Below, one piece after another: positions 41,100 to 53,942 of a stretch of DNA of 64,000 nucleotides. A model generated the notes under the pieces. It ran no database searches. It was not told the DNA's origin and saw nothing but the letters and a program-made list of their open reading frames with translations. Source of the stretch: Diphasiastrum complanatum (Eukaryota; Streptophyta; Lycopodiopsida; Lycopodiales; Lycopodiaceae); the NCBI GenBank assembly GCA_029204225.1, contig CM055096.1, forward strand, positions 35,113,890 to 35,177,889, read 5' to 3'. The position numbers and the translations under genes are program-made. Numbering within the stretch: position 1 is the stretch's first letter; every line of letters starts with the position of its first letter.

Positions 41100-42760
41100 A
41101 TAGCCAATCACGTCCTCCATGAATGCTAGTCTTGATCAATTTTTCTTGTTCTTCGGAGTATGGAAGAACTTATGTACACCGGTAAGCCATGCTTGGTCAA
41201 TCAACTATTGGAATCTGCTTGGCCAGGGATCGTCAAATAAGGCCGCTCTATAATACACTCGCGCCACTGGTAGTTGGTCTTCAACTTTCTCCAAAATCAG
41301 GACGGTGTTGGGATCAAAACATATCGCTGGCAAAAAAATCGTCCCATTTGGTGGGGACTCTCATCAGATATTCTAAGTCCTGGGTGTAGGTCGCTGTCGC
41401 GCAGACTATTGGATTGGGACAGGTGAGATATTGTTGTGAAAACTAAATGAGAGCCCTCCTGGCATCTACCTCCGTTGTCCATCCATATTCTGATTCGATC
41501 CTTGGCCAATTCTTCTTGTTTAGCGTGATCTTCTCCAGGGGGTGTCACACTCCACCCATTTAGATCTTCATGGGTAGAGGAGGTAGTGGACATTTACCCT
41601 TAGTTGTCTGGGACTAGTGACGTACGTCCTGATGGCCACGGGGTTTCGTTCAAATAGGCATTTTTGCCATTCTGATTGAGTGCCTAAAGTTGGAATATAG
41701 GCCAACTCATTGCCCTTGATCTCCTATATTGTGATAGACAAGTGTCAGCCGCCACATGAGCTTTCTTTCGTGTGGAAACTGCGCCAAATAAGTGTTGATT
41801 TCATTCTCTATCAAGGTTGGCTTTCAAAATGCACGGCTGGCGGAGATTGATTTGGAGCCTTGGGAAGATGAAGCTTATGCTTGGCTCGGATCTAGTTGTT
41901 GTGTCGTATCTGGGCCCGTGTCTTGCCCTTGCGTATCTACTCCCGTAGTGTCTTGGTGGCCTTGGTCTTGCGCACTTGAGCCATGATCTGGGCTTGTGGC
42001 CCCCACTGCTTGTTTGCCTTTATCGTGGCTGGAGCTACCCTGTGCAGCATCGAATACAGGTGGCGCTGGAACTACCACCAGGGTTGGTTGGGATTTTTGC
42101 TCCATGAATCTCTGACAGGCCTTTAGAGCTTGCTTTGCCTGGGCCAATTCTTGGTTGGCACTTGCGTGGTAGCGGTTGAACTCGACCTGGTAGTTGTTCA
42201 ATGTTTGGCTATAAACCTGCACCTGATGCCGATATAGATTCATCTCTGCCTATGTGAGTAGCCTATTATCAGGTGTTGGTTGAACTAACCATGTGGCCTT
42301 TTCTTATTGCAAGGCTTGCACCTCCGCTCCCAGACGAGTATTTTTTGTCTCATAGATTTGCAGTTGCGCCTGGAGTGGGGCGAGTCGTTGGGTAGCTTCT
42401 GTTTGAAGCTCTTGGACTTTTGTAAAAGCATCTGTGACTGAATATATTGTTTCAGGCCATCTTCATTTTGTTGCAGCTTCAGCATATCTTTTTGTCCTTC
42501 CTGTTCGTGTTGTTGAGCTATCAGCAGGTCTTGCTGGAGCTGTAGAATATCGACTCGCAGCTGTGTGATATTGGTGGCCAACTATAATACTCAACTGTCC
42601 AATGAGATTTTGGCCATTACCGCATCTTGGATAAATGTGCCCAAGGCGTGGTAGGTCGTTGTGAGGTCTGTGGGAGCAACCAGTAGTGTGGCTCTTGCTG
42701 GGGCTTCTTGTGGTGTCGCCCAAGTGGTCTGCATGTTGAAAATGGAAAATCATCTATCTT
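41100..42760 (-). mobile_element. internal region of element G? Q-rich coiled-coil ORF relics
   Basis: The minus strand carries MATNITQLRVDILQLQQDLL (42581 downward), then a Gln/Lys/Glu coiled-coil-like stretch, then MNLYRHQVQVYSQTLNNYQV (42243 downward) ending in a Ser/Asp/Gln-rich tail with DHGSSAQDQGHQDTTGVDTQ, and a further stretch at 41297-41593. The layout suggests a gag-like structural ORF rich in coiled coil. No protease, RT or integrase motif was seen. Placement inside element G follows from adjacency to its LTR on the same strand. Broken, several breaks. Confidence 0.4.
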
Positions 42761-42779
42761 GACTTTTGGCTATGATAAA

Positions 42780-43251
42780 GTTGTTTCTACATGTATGTAA
42801 TATTCCATATTGAAAATGGAGGAAACTTGAGCTACATGGTTATATGAGATCTAGTTGGTCAAGTACAACATGAATATAGAAGTTTGGCATAGAAATGTCA
42901 ATTATAGGCTTGTAGAAACATGAGTCATATCACATGCAAAGGTTGTAAGTGCTCCAAAGTGACATGCAAAGCATGCACAAAATGTAATGGACACATGCAT
43001 CGTGATTTGGACAATTCTAGTTTAGAAATTGCCATATGGTAAAAGTAGGTAGATAGATATAGTGACATATGTCACTAGTTTGTTAGTTTGCACTTTTAGA
43101 TGTGGAACAAAGTAGATGAATGCTAGCTCTACCTCGAGCTATTCCATCCACCATAAATGTATGAGGGTTCTCTCACAATTTTTGATGATGAACCAAGCAT
43201 TGAAGCTACTTCTTGTCAATTTGGATCTTTAACCTTGTATGCTTGAATTTT

Positions 43252-43348
<97 letters not shown>

Positions 43349-43574
43349 GAGGAGGCTATGGCTAATGCATTAATTTCTTTGTACTTTCATCATTCTTTAT
43401 GAAAGTAACTATTCTTTGATTACTAGCATGCTAGATTGTGGTTTAGTCATAAATTCTTGAACTCGATCTTGATACTCAATCTAGTATCAGGTTATGTGCT
43501 AAACACAAAGCTTAATGAAGATCATTCACAATTGGAATTGGCATGCACATGTGTGAAACTTTTGGATGTCAACA
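42780..43574 (+). mobile_element. copia family D 5' LTR (start uncertain)
   Basis: Ends GGATGTCAACA at 43574, directly before TGGTATCAGAGC (43575-43586), a perfect tRNA-iMet-type primer-binding site. Contains a (CT)n tract at 43253-43345. The LTR start was not located. Confidence 0.6.
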
Positions 43575-45221
43575 TGGTATCAGAGCCAAATTAAGCTTTG
43601 CATGCTATTATCATAGTTTGTGTAAGAAATTTTGAGTGTTATTCAAGCAAGGAAGTTGTTTTTTACTTTTCTCTACCTTTTTTAGAAAAGTGTTTGGATC
43701 AAAGAGGTTAGGATCAAGGTTTTCAAACCAAAATTGGAATTGTATGGAATTCTGAAATTTCGCACATGTGAAACTTAGAACATTTCAGACCTCTTTATTT
43801 CCTTTATTATAGGTCCAAAGATATTGATCTTATAGCTTGATGGAAAGCTAGTGAGATATGCTTTCCATAGCAATTGTTCTCAAATCAATCTGATGTGTCT
43901 ATCTTGAGTTATAAGCTCATAAAGAAGGATAGGGAGAGTTCCAAAATCCGAGTGATCACTTTTTTATTTGATTCAAATTTTGCTTGTCAGGTTCAAAATC
44001 CAATTTTTGTGTATATCAATTCAACAAATTCGAGATCTAGACAAAGTTTTGAGTCAGTTATTACATTGCTTCAATCAATTTGATTATTTTTGAATCAATA
44101 GTGTTGTCTTTGAACATTTCACACATGTCAAAGAAGAAAGAACCAAAATTTGTCTATACTCCAATTCAAGTTGGTGGAATATTTGAGACCTATCTCAAAT
44201 TCAGTTGCAAGATTTCACATAGGATTTGGTAGTACACCTTTTGAAAATTCCTATAGTGAGAAGAGTAGCAACATTTGGTTTATCAAAAACAAGCTCAAAC
44301 ATATTGTTGTCCGTTTACAAGTAGTCTTCACAATAATGGCTTAGTAGGAGGATATCTCTTAGAAGCAAGTGAAAGACTAAGTACCTCCAATTACTCAATC
44401 TGGAAAGTTAGGATGGAGTCTATTCTTATACTCCAAGATGTAATGGATATAGTACTTGGTATTGAGGAGTCGTCTCATGCTCAACTTGAAATACCAAAAT
44501 TTAAAAAGAGAGCTAGGATGGCTTTACATTTCATTAAGATGAATGTATCTAATGAAATTCTAAGAGAGATAGGTTCTTGCACCACTGCTAAAGAAGCTTG
44601 GGATGCACTTAAGTCAATCTATGAAGCTAAAAATACTTCTAAAATTCTCACTCTTACAAATTAGATTTTTCAAAGTTTTCAAAGAAGTGAGGAGAGTGCA
44701 TCAAATTATGTTCTAAGAGTAAAAGATCTTCATAGAGAGCTTGCTTGTGTTGGCGTCACAATCAACCAAGATGAGCTACTACAAATTTTTAATGGCTTAG
44801 AAGAAGACTATGATAATCTTGTTCAATCCTTTGCCATAAAGGAAGAGTTTCCCAATTTGGAGACTCTTCAAGGAATTCTTATATCTGACGAAGCAAGGCA
44901 AAGTTACAAACTTTCAAGGATGAACAAACTCGAGCATATTGGAAGTGCCAAAGCTCTCTTTGTCAAAGACAAGCATAAAGGGAGGAGCAAGAATCATTAT
45001 TCTCAAGCCTTCAACAAAAACAAAGCAAAGGACAATGATCAAGATGGAGAAGAAGATGACACAACTCATCTTTCTACTTCGAAGACCAAGAAGAAGAAAG
45101 TAAAGTGCTTTTTTTGTGGCAAGAAGGGGCACTATGCCTCTAATTGCTTCAAAAAGAAAATTCAACTCAAACAAGCAAATCTCTCTAATGAGAAAGAAGC
45201 TCTTAACACTACCCTTCCCTA
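43575..45221 (+). mobile_element. copia family D leader and gag
   Basis: After the primer site comes a 760-base leader, then gag with YLLEASERLSTSNYSIWKVR (about 44355), LHFIKMNVSNEILREIGSC (about 44530), a middle part, and a zinc knuckle CFFCGKKGHYASNC at about 45108-45150 (C-x2-C-x4-H-x4-C), which binds RNA in the particle. The gag is cut at 45221, where unrelated sequence starts; pol is absent. Few breaks. Confidence 0.85.
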
Positions 45222-45780
45222 GATGCAATTGATGCACATGCATTTTTTAACTAGAAGAAAGCTTTCCTAGTTAAAAGGGGTCCAAATCCACATTTTAACT
45301 AGGAAAAATGGAGTGAAACTAGGAAATTTGACATTTTTCTTATATAGGAGCTGATCAGAAGTTCCTTGTGCTCCTAAAATAGGGATTGCAATTATACAAA
45401 CGAACAAGTGCAGTCTTTACTAGGCACTCTCAAAGTTCATTACATGCTAACATAACTTAAAAAGAGCAATGATGTAGTGGACGTCAAATGTCAGGTTACA
45501 CATAACTCAAGATCTCCTGCATTCCTCATATTGCCGGTACAGGAAGGTCTGCAAATGTTGAAGAGCCACAGATTACTAAGGGATACAGAAGACGTCACTG
45601 ATAAACATAAACTTTACATGAAGAATGCAAGCATCGTATTAACAAGGAACATGAGCCGCAAGAACCTGCATTGACCACATTTACCAGAGAAAAAGGATAC
45701 GAATAATCGAGACTTATGATAACGAGCAAATCTTCACTGCACACCGAAAAACTTATCAGACAGCGTAAGCTAGCTCTCGC
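45222..45780. other. 3' flank of the LTP-like gene
   Basis: No coding sequence recognised. The part next to 45781 is expected to be the 3' untranslated region of the minus-strand LTP-like gene. Confidence 0.35.
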
Positions 45781-46134
45781 TCAACCTTGTGATTGTAAAG
45801 ACTGATGATTCATACTATCGCATGTGTAGTTGGTTGGGACAGCTGCACCACAATTCTTAGGAATCGCCAATGCTGGTTCCAGGAAAGAGATCTCCACTTT
45901 GTTCGAAGCGTATATCAACACACAGCAGATGTTATCCAACTTACATTCTACAGCGTAAGTTCTAATAATACTGCAGCAAAGGTTTGATCGAGGAGGAAGC
46001 GGCGATGTCGAGTTGAAGTTTGGTGGAAGCCACTTAAGACAAGACGATAAAGCTTTAACATCCACAGGATTATAAGGAATAGTAGAGCAATGAGCCACTG
46101 CATTAGCAATTAGCATAGCCAGAAGAAGGCGCAT
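45781..46134 (-). CDS. LTP-like / protease-inhibitor-family secreted protein
   Basis: A 117-residue protein with a short hydrophobic N-terminus (MRLLLAMLIANAVA), probably a secretory signal, and a cysteine pattern like the plant eight-cysteine fold of non-specific lipid transfer proteins and 2S-type inhibitors: Cys16, ALSSCLKW (Cys32), NLCCSI (Cys53-54), ICCVL (Cys70-71), IPKNCGAAVPTNYTC (Cys95, Cys105). The end segment (LEPALAIPKNC) is typical of LTP/xylogen-type proteins. Such proteins bind lipids in the apoplast. The start is well set: an in-frame stop lies upstream (46162-46164) with no other ATG between. Oddities: nine cysteines, with Cys64 extra and CC where the family usually has C-x-C. 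No GPI-anchor tail is visible unless a further exon exists. Appears intact. Confidence 0.7.
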   Translation of the reverse strand: MRLLLAMLIANAVAHCSTIPYNPVDVKALSSCLKWLPPNFNSTSPLPPRSNLCCSIIRTYAVECKLDNICCVLIYASNKVEISFLEPALAIPKNCGAAVPTNYTCDSMNHQSLQSQG

Positions 46135-46231
46135 ATAGCCACCTGCATCAGTTGAACGAGATTAGTCCTTTCTCTCGACACAAATAGGTCCTTGAAGGAA
46201 TGATGCACTTTATTAATTTTAAGCATGCCCC

Positions 46232-46240
46232 TCATATAAT
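46232..46240 (-). promoter_or_regulatory. TATA-like box of LTP-like gene
   Basis: ATTATATGAG on the minus strand, about 100 bases upstream of the start codon, giving an expected leader of about 70 bases. Confidence 0.4.
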
Positions 46241-46411
46241 AGCAGTTGATCGTTTCAACTCCTTTCTATTTTGAAACAACTGCCAAAAAATGAAAATTTA
46301 TTTGCGTGCAAACTATTTACATGTTACACCAAAATTTTCATGTAGCTAGCTAGTATTTGTATGCCATGTTGCACATGATCATTTCGAAGAATGTGCTTGT
46401 AATAGTGTCCA

Positions 46412-47040
46412 CATTCACATGAAGTGCATGCACACTGTGGCAACCAATCAGGGTGTGTGTGCATTCACATTAAGTGCATGTGCTATGTGGCAACCAATCA
46501 TGGTGTGTGTGCATTCACATGAAGTGCATGCGCTAATATGTGGCAACCAATCATGGTGTGTGCTATGTGGCAACTAACCATTGGTTGTTTGAAAAGATTT
46601 GCTAGCTCCCAAAAAATAATAACCATGAAAAAAATTATCAACCTAGGTATGACATGCTTATAGAAAATTGATAAGGCCAATTGTGCTCATATGTGGCAAC
46701 CAACCATGGTGTCTGTACATTCACATGAAGTGCATGTGCTATGTGGCAACTAACCATTGGTTGTTAGAAAATATTTTGCTAGGTCCCAAAAAATAATAAC
46801 CAAAAAAAATTTATCAACTTAGGTATGACATGCTTATAGAAAACTTAGGTATGGCATGCGCTAATATATGGCAACCAATCATGGTGTGTGTACATTCAAA
46901 TGAAGTGCATGTGCTATGTGGCGACTAATCATTGGTTGTTTGAAAAGATTTTGCTAACTCTCAAAAAATTATAACCATAAAAAAAAATTATCAACTTAGG
47001 TATGACATGCTTTTAGAAAACTGATAAGGCCAATTGTTCT
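46412..47040 (+). repeat. compound tandem repeat upstream of LTP-like gene
   Basis: A 50-bp unit (CATTCACATGAAGTGCATG ... GTGGCAACCAATCA-GGTG) occurs about three times at 46412-46560. A longer unit of about 165-190 bp then occurs three times to 47040; it holds the same block plus CCATTGGTTGTT, CCAAAAAATAATAACCA and TATCAACTTAGGTATGACAT. Later copies differ by small deletions. No coding content. Confidence 0.8.
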
Positions 47041-47693
47041 TTGTGTGAGAAATTGTCAAATTTGGCAAATCTAGCTTGATTAAACCATGTAAATTTGTAC
47101 ATTGATCGGTCCCACATGTGTGAATCCATGTTGCCACATGTGAATCTACTCTAGTTTAGATCACATTCATAGGAGTGGTCAAGTTTCTTTGGTCATGATT
47201 CCTAAATTATAGGACCAAACCCCTAAAATCATGGAGTTGGTTGATCAAACTAGCTATCAACTTGACAAGACTCAAGGGTTAGATTAGATTGACAAATTAG
47301 GGCAAAAACGTTGGATTTTCACTAACTCAAGGTGGGGAAGGACTTTGTACATACTATTCATCTCTCATAGTAATGCCTTAAAAATTTTTAGAGCAATTTG
47401 GCAATTTCGACTTCCTTCAATATGTGCTTTGTGTTTCTTGTGATCTTAATGAAATCTAAGTGTTATAAACCTTCTTCTCTCTTTATAGTACTGAAGGTCA
47501 TACCACACATGTGAGGGTCGAATATTCATGTGGATCAATGATTTCTTTTTGCTCTTGATTGATAGGTGTAGAATTGCTAATCTATATCAAGTATTTGACA
47601 TCTAGTTTTGCATTTAAGAGATAATCAATCAATCAATCACTCTTGGAAGCCATTAATAGGCTCAAGTAAGGTCCAAAATCTTGTACTTCAACA
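47041..47693 (+). mobile_element. probable LTR of copia family E
   Basis: Ends TGTACTTCAACA (47693), next to TAGTATCAAAGC (47694-47705), which resembles the tRNA-iMet primer site. The start is set only by the end of the preceding tandem array. Confidence 0.45.
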
Positions 47694-50600
47694 TAGTATC
47701 AAAGCGAGGTACAAGAGGTAAATCTAAATTTAGCAAGTTTTCGGTGCTAAAAGCTAGACTTGGAGGGCCAACTTGAAATTGATAGGAGTGAAGATTTGGC
47801 AACCAACCTTCGTTAGGGTTAGGATCCATACTATTCACACGTGTGGACACTTCTATACCTGTAAATCAAAAAACTCACCAAGGGATATTCTCTCCTCATA
47901 AGAGAGAATATATACTAGTGGAAACTCGCCCATCTACCTATTGGATTTTCTAATCCTTGTAGCTAGGAGCCCCTCCTCTCTTGCATTCATTCACCATGGC
48001 ACGGGGGTGAAGTGGTTAGGGTATTGACTAGCCATTTCTTGTTGGTTGGGTGATTTTGCTCCATAGGTGTCCTTTTGGTTGCATGCAACAAGATCTAGTC
48101 GGATCTTCACTAGGTGATCCTTACACTTACATTCTGATGTGTCCGGTTAAGTAGTCTATACTTTGTAGAAAATATTCAAAAGCCTGAAACAACAGCGTAT
48201 TTGTTTTGGTAGATTGAAGTACTTCACTTAAGCTCTTCAAGATCAAATGCCACAGCAAGCCAAGCATGATATAAATGATTAGAGTTCAAGCCCAGTAATT
48301 TAAAATTGTTTGAGCGATTTGCCAAAGTAGAAAGCGTTTTTGGCAACCATGTTGACCATTTCAATTGCTTTTTTTTATAGCAATAGTTTCTTTTGTAGTA
48401 GCAAGGATGATCTCAACTTGAAATGGTTTCAAACAAAAGAAAGTTGGTTGACACTTATTTGTTCCACCCATGGTAGCTCTTTTACGGATAGCTCACTTTT
48501 GAAATCTTGCTTCCAACAAGGTAAATATTGATATCAACTACATTAGTATATGCATTTCCATTAGTTTCTTATAGTAATCATATTGATGACTTGGTAAAAG
48601 TTAACCAACTGTGTGCCACATTTACAAATGCTGATCCACTGCTACAGCGATCCTCTTTCAACACATATACTGATACGCATTTATACTACGTAGAATGGGT
48701 CAACATATACAATGATTTACCATATATTGCTCTTACAAATTGTCATTGACTTGAGCGAAGGCAAAAGACTTACAAAGTGGAATGTATCATTGTTATGTAA
48801 GGTCACCAGCAGTCTACACTACCTAAACATAACACTACATACATTTAGCATTGTTTAGGAATGAAGTATACTTCGATCACAAGTACTACACCTTTACTAT
48901 ATACATCTATAGACTAAACAAAGGAGTCTGGGTTTTCTATCGTACTATGATAGACAATATTGGCAATGGCTGAATAATGGTCTACAGATGTCTCATATCT
49001 CTGGTTATAGTTCTAATGATATGAACTCATATCAAAAGTATTGTTGTGGTAATGCATGAAGAATTGGTAGTAGCGAATACATTATGGCATATTCATAGGA
49101 TAACGCGTCCACCTCTATTCAGGTACGAGCTTTATCTATGTTATTGAGAAGTATAATTACTTTGACGAAGCAAAAACGTTATTAAGCAAGAGTCTTTCTC
49201 AAATCCTCATTAACACCTTATTATTATTATAATATTTTTGCTGACACGGTAGTTAGACTATAATCGACTTAACTCAAGACTTATAATTGTGCAATTTCTC
49301 TTGGCTTGGGTACTCTTGGAATGCACGACTTGCGCAAGAGTCGTAATAATCTCTAGGATTAGTATGACATCCTATTCACCTCAACAAAACGGGATTGTAG
49401 AAAGGAAGAATCGAACACTTCTCAACTCAGCCAAATCCATGCTACAACAAGCACACCTACCTACGAAGTTCTGGGCAGAAGCTATTGCCACAGCCTGTTA
49501 CGCGCAGAACAAATCCAACACCAAAGTCGTCAACAATTAAACTCCTCATGAAGTTTGGCATGGGCACAAGCCTAGTGTCAGCCGTTTAAAAATCTTTGGT
49601 TGTATATGTTTTGTTGACATTCCTAAACAGCTTAGGAAGAAACTGGATCATAGAACAAATAAATGTATTTTCATTGGCTATCCTGATGAACATAAAGCTT
49701 ATAAAGTTTATGATCCATCCACCAATGTAGTATTTGTCTCTAGGGATGTAATATTTCAAGAACATACATATTATCATTTCAAACAACCATCAATAAACGA
49801 TGCTATGTCATTTCATCCTATTTTACGTAGCATGGAATCTTCCGATGATAATGTTTCTTCTACAGAACCTGTAGCTACAGCTTCAGAAGCCAAGCAGCAG
49901 ACAATACTTGTCATCAGACCAAACCAAGCCAGCTCGAACGGATCTGGAGAAATTCAAGAAGAAGCATCCTTGCATCCTGGTCAACCAAACGTCCGCAGAT
50001 CCTCACGGACTCAGACAGTTCCTGAGAGGTATACACCTTAATCATTCTAGACTTCATCAAAAGAACCAGAGAGCCTAATCGAAGTAATTAACTCGAAGGA
50101 TGTTGTGAAGTGGCAAGAAGCTATAGATAGCGAGTACAACTCACTTTTGACAAACCAGACCTGGACACTGGTCAACTTCCCCACTCATAAGAGAATTATA
50201 GACAGCAAGTGGATCTTCAAGAAGAAGATCAACTCGGATGGTTCCATTGCTAACCAGAAAGCACGGCTGGTGGCTAAAGAATTCACTCAAGTCCAAGGAG
50301 TGGATTATAAAAACAAATTCAGTCCTGTCATCAAGATGCAATCAATCAGGACTCTTATTGCGTTAACAGCCGCAGAAGACCTCGAAATGCACCAAATGGA
50401 TGTCAAGACAGCATTTCTCAATGGCAACGTCGAAGAGGAGCTATATACCTTCCAACCAGAAGGATTCGAAGTCAAACGCACAAAGTGTGCAAGCTGCACA
50501 AAGTAATCTACGGTTTGAAACAGGCCGCAAGAGCATATGGTTCAATAGAATCAACTCTTATCTCATTCAATTGGGATTTGCAAACAATTCAGTTGACTGT

Positions 50601-51495
50601 AATTTTATTTAAAACATATAGACACCAATTCAATTCACATTTACGTAGATGATGCATTTATTTTGTCTAACGACACTTCTCTTCTACACACTACTAAGAG
50701 TGATCTGTCAAAAGAATTTGACATGACTGATTTAGGAGCTGTCCATTCTTTGCTAGGAATTCACATTACTAAAAATAAGCTTCAAAATAAGATCTATCTT
50801 AGCCAGCAGACATCTAAAAGGCATTTTAGAAAAATTTCATATATTTGATTGCAAACCAATTGATATTCTGATGGATCCAAATATAGTATTGACTAAACCT
50901 ACTTTTGCTAATTCTGATAGCGAAGTACTCGACATAGCGAAGTACCCTTATCATTCACTAATAGAATATTTGATGTATGCACTGCTGTGTACTAGACCAG
51001 ATTTAGCATACATTGCTAGCACGTTAAATCAATTCATGTCTAATCCAAGGATGTTTCATTGGAAAGCATTAAAGAGAGTGATGAAATATATTCAAAGAAG
51101 TTTAGATCACATTTTATGTTATGATGGAAATGCTATCGACCCACTCGTCCTGCTGCGCAGCTACTTCGACTCAGATTGGGAAGGAACAATCTCTACCAAA
51201 AAATCTACCTCCGGGTTCTGTTTCTATCTGGCAAGGGAACCAATTTTGTGGAGCTCAAGGAGGCAAAAATCAGTAGCATTTTCTTCGATCGAGGCAGAGT
51301 ACATTGCAGCATGTCAAACTTAAAAAAAAAAGCTGTATGGATCAGATTGTTACTTCACGACTTACATCACACTCAATTCAATGCTACCACCATTTTGTGT
51401 AACAACTTGAGCTATATTTCACTGCCACTAAATCCCAAAATATTCGCTTCCAATCGTGTATTACGAAAGCAAGAATGTAATATCGATCTATGATA
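47694..51495 (+). mobile_element. copia family E fossil (protease to RNase H)
   Basis: After the primer-like site comes a protease-like stretch with ESWLTLICSTHG (about 48440), a pre-integrase hint (TLWHIHRITRPP, about 49080), integrase with YSPQQNGIVERKNRTLLNSA (about 49380), KIFGCICFVDIPKQLRKKLD, RT with RIIDSKWIFKKKINSDGSI (about 50190) and MDVKTAFLNGNVEEELY (about 50400), and RNase H with STKKSTSGFCFYLAREPILW (about 51190). No 3' LTR was identified. Most of gag is unrecognisable. Broken, roughly ten or more breaks; older than family A. Confidence 0.8.
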
Positions 51496-52020
51496 ATCAA
51501 AGTATTATGTGAGCTCATTCCTCTTCCAACATGACAAGCTAATGATACTCCTTCAATGCATACGATCATTCAATCTAACAAACCATAGCTTTCTTACCTT
51601 AGTTTGCAATATCTTCCACTCGAATATTCTTCCACAAAACTTTCACAAATCTCCTCATCCAAGCAAAGATGGCAACAATTAGAAGCCAACCAAAAGAGCT
51701 AAAGCAAGAGAGAGAGGGAGAGAGCAAGAAGAGTGAAACTTAGGATTGTAGTGATCTTCCCTTTCCAATACCTCTTGGTGCACGAAGTGCTAAAAGATGC
51801 TCACCGTTAAATTGAATCCTTATCATGTGCATTGATCATAATCATTCGATGAAAACCAAATTTCCCACCAAAAGACTAAAAGTTAAAAAAAAAATTTAAA
51901 GGCCATGTTACTAAGTTTAGCAAAGTAAGGCATTTTCATTGGTATAGTACCATAAGGGAAAAAGACTTTTTATAACATTTCAAAAAGCGAATAAAGTATA
52001 GTAACCATATAGCAAAGTTC

Positions 52021-52056
<36 letters not shown>

Positions 52057-53000
52057 AAACTTTTTTAGACATCTTTTTTAAACGTTGGAAAGGAACATAG
52101 GTAGGTAGTGTGACACAAGGTAGATAAGTGGTGTGACACAAATTAGGTAAGTAGTGTACTACACTCTCTCACTAAATTTAGATTGAATAATAATAAAATG
52201 ATTTGATTGTTGTTTGTTGAATGAATATTTTCAAGTTTTACATAACTTTATTCTCTTGTTTTGAAAATTTTCCAAATATAGATGGATCATCATTTTCTTG
52301 AGAATATCCATATAGCTCATGGGTTTTCTTTGAGAGGCATCCAATTCTAAGCCATGCCCCATGGCTCAAAAACTTTACTCTCAATTGATCCAATTTACAA
52401 AACTTTTATCATGTGATAAAATTGAATAACTTTCTTTGTTCAATTGTGGCTTCAAAGGGCCTTTCTATCTACCCTAAGGGTGGTTTCACATGCAGAAGGG
52501 TAAGTCCAAAAGGCTCAAATACTTTGATTGGTGAAGCCACTCAAAAAGGCCTCTACAAAACCACTCCATTGAGAAACAACCACCAACCAACAAAAAGCCA
52601 TCCTCCATTGACAAACAACCACCAACAAAAAAAAGGACAACCATTCTCCATTGACAAAGAAACAACCAACAATACTCCCAATGTCATTATGAAATTAATG
52701 TTGGGAGTATACCTCTTGTGATTGTTTAATAATGAAAACAAATTTCAAAATTTCAAATCAATTACTCAATATCATATTTGAGTATTTTGTTTCATTTTCA
52801 ACTTGTAATTTTTAATATGCAATAACGTCACTCAACTCAAGAAACATGAGGATTGATCATCATGTCATTATGCAACATCATAACATAACTGAAAAGCATA
52901 CATCTAGCTTGTGGTGATGCACTATCTATTACATCATTCGCAACAAGTAAAAGACATAATGCATCTAGCTTGTGAGCAAATAATAAAGGAAAACTGAACC
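51496..53000. other. no gene recognised; simple repeats
   Basis: Contains a (GA)n tract (52023-52052) and a short imperfect tandem repeat at about 52560-52672 (CTCCATTGA-AAACAACCACCAA, unit about 46 bp). TGTTGGGAGTATACC at about 52699 looks like an LTR start but nothing downstream confirms it. Confidence 0.4.
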
Positions 53001-53073
53001 AGATATCACAAGTAGAAGCCAAAATTAAGAAATGTCTTCCATTTCTTAATTTTGGCTTCTACTTGTGATATCT
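53001..53073. repeat. perfect 34-bp inverted repeat with 5-base loop
   Basis: The left arm 53001-53034 (AGATATCACAAGTAGAAGCC...) is the exact reverse complement of 53040-53073; the loop is TCTTC. It lies 350-430 bases beyond the H3 stop codon. It is not the short animal-type histone stem-loop. Candidates are a miniature foldback element, a small-RNA hairpin, or a recent palindromic duplication. Confidence 0.9.
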
Positions 53074-53426
53074 CAGCTCAAATTGTACCATTTTAGCATT
53101 GATCGAGTTTGCTGCTAGCCAATATCTTCAAGCAAATGTTGGGCCAAAAGCCAAGTATCACTTCTCACCATAAGCCAAGTAGCACTACAGATCCGATCAC
53201 GCCTCATTAACAGGCATTTTTTATACAATAATCCTAAGTCTACTTTTAACGCCCGTTTTTCGTAGCATATCTACACACTAAAAAACTCCAGAGCAATCAT
53301 TCGTGCACAATTAGTAACTTCTATTTCTATTTCAGCAATCCCAAAAGCAAGACGCTATTTTGCATTCTCAGAGCAGAGATTTTGTGAAAGGTGGTGTAGA
53401 AATACACCATAAATCGTAAAAGCTCC
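53074..53426. other. 3' flank of histone H3 gene
   Basis: Non-coding. The part next to 53426 is the expected 3' untranslated region. No histone stem-loop of the GGCTCTTTTCAGAGCC type was seen, as expected for plant histone mRNAs, which are polyadenylated. Confidence 0.5.

Positions 53427-53942
<516 letters not shown>

Noticed and set aside
46412-47040. CRISPR-like array of short repeats.
   Set aside because: Plant nuclear context; units are contiguous with no unique spacers, so it is a tandem repeat.
52699-52715. LTR start (TGTTGGGAGTATACC).
   Set aside because: No partner LTR, primer site or purine tract nearby.
53001-53073. Histone mRNA 3' stem-loop.
   Set aside because: Stem is 34 bp, AT-rich, hundreds of bases from the stop codon, and unlike the conserved 16-base element; plant histone mRNAs do not use it.
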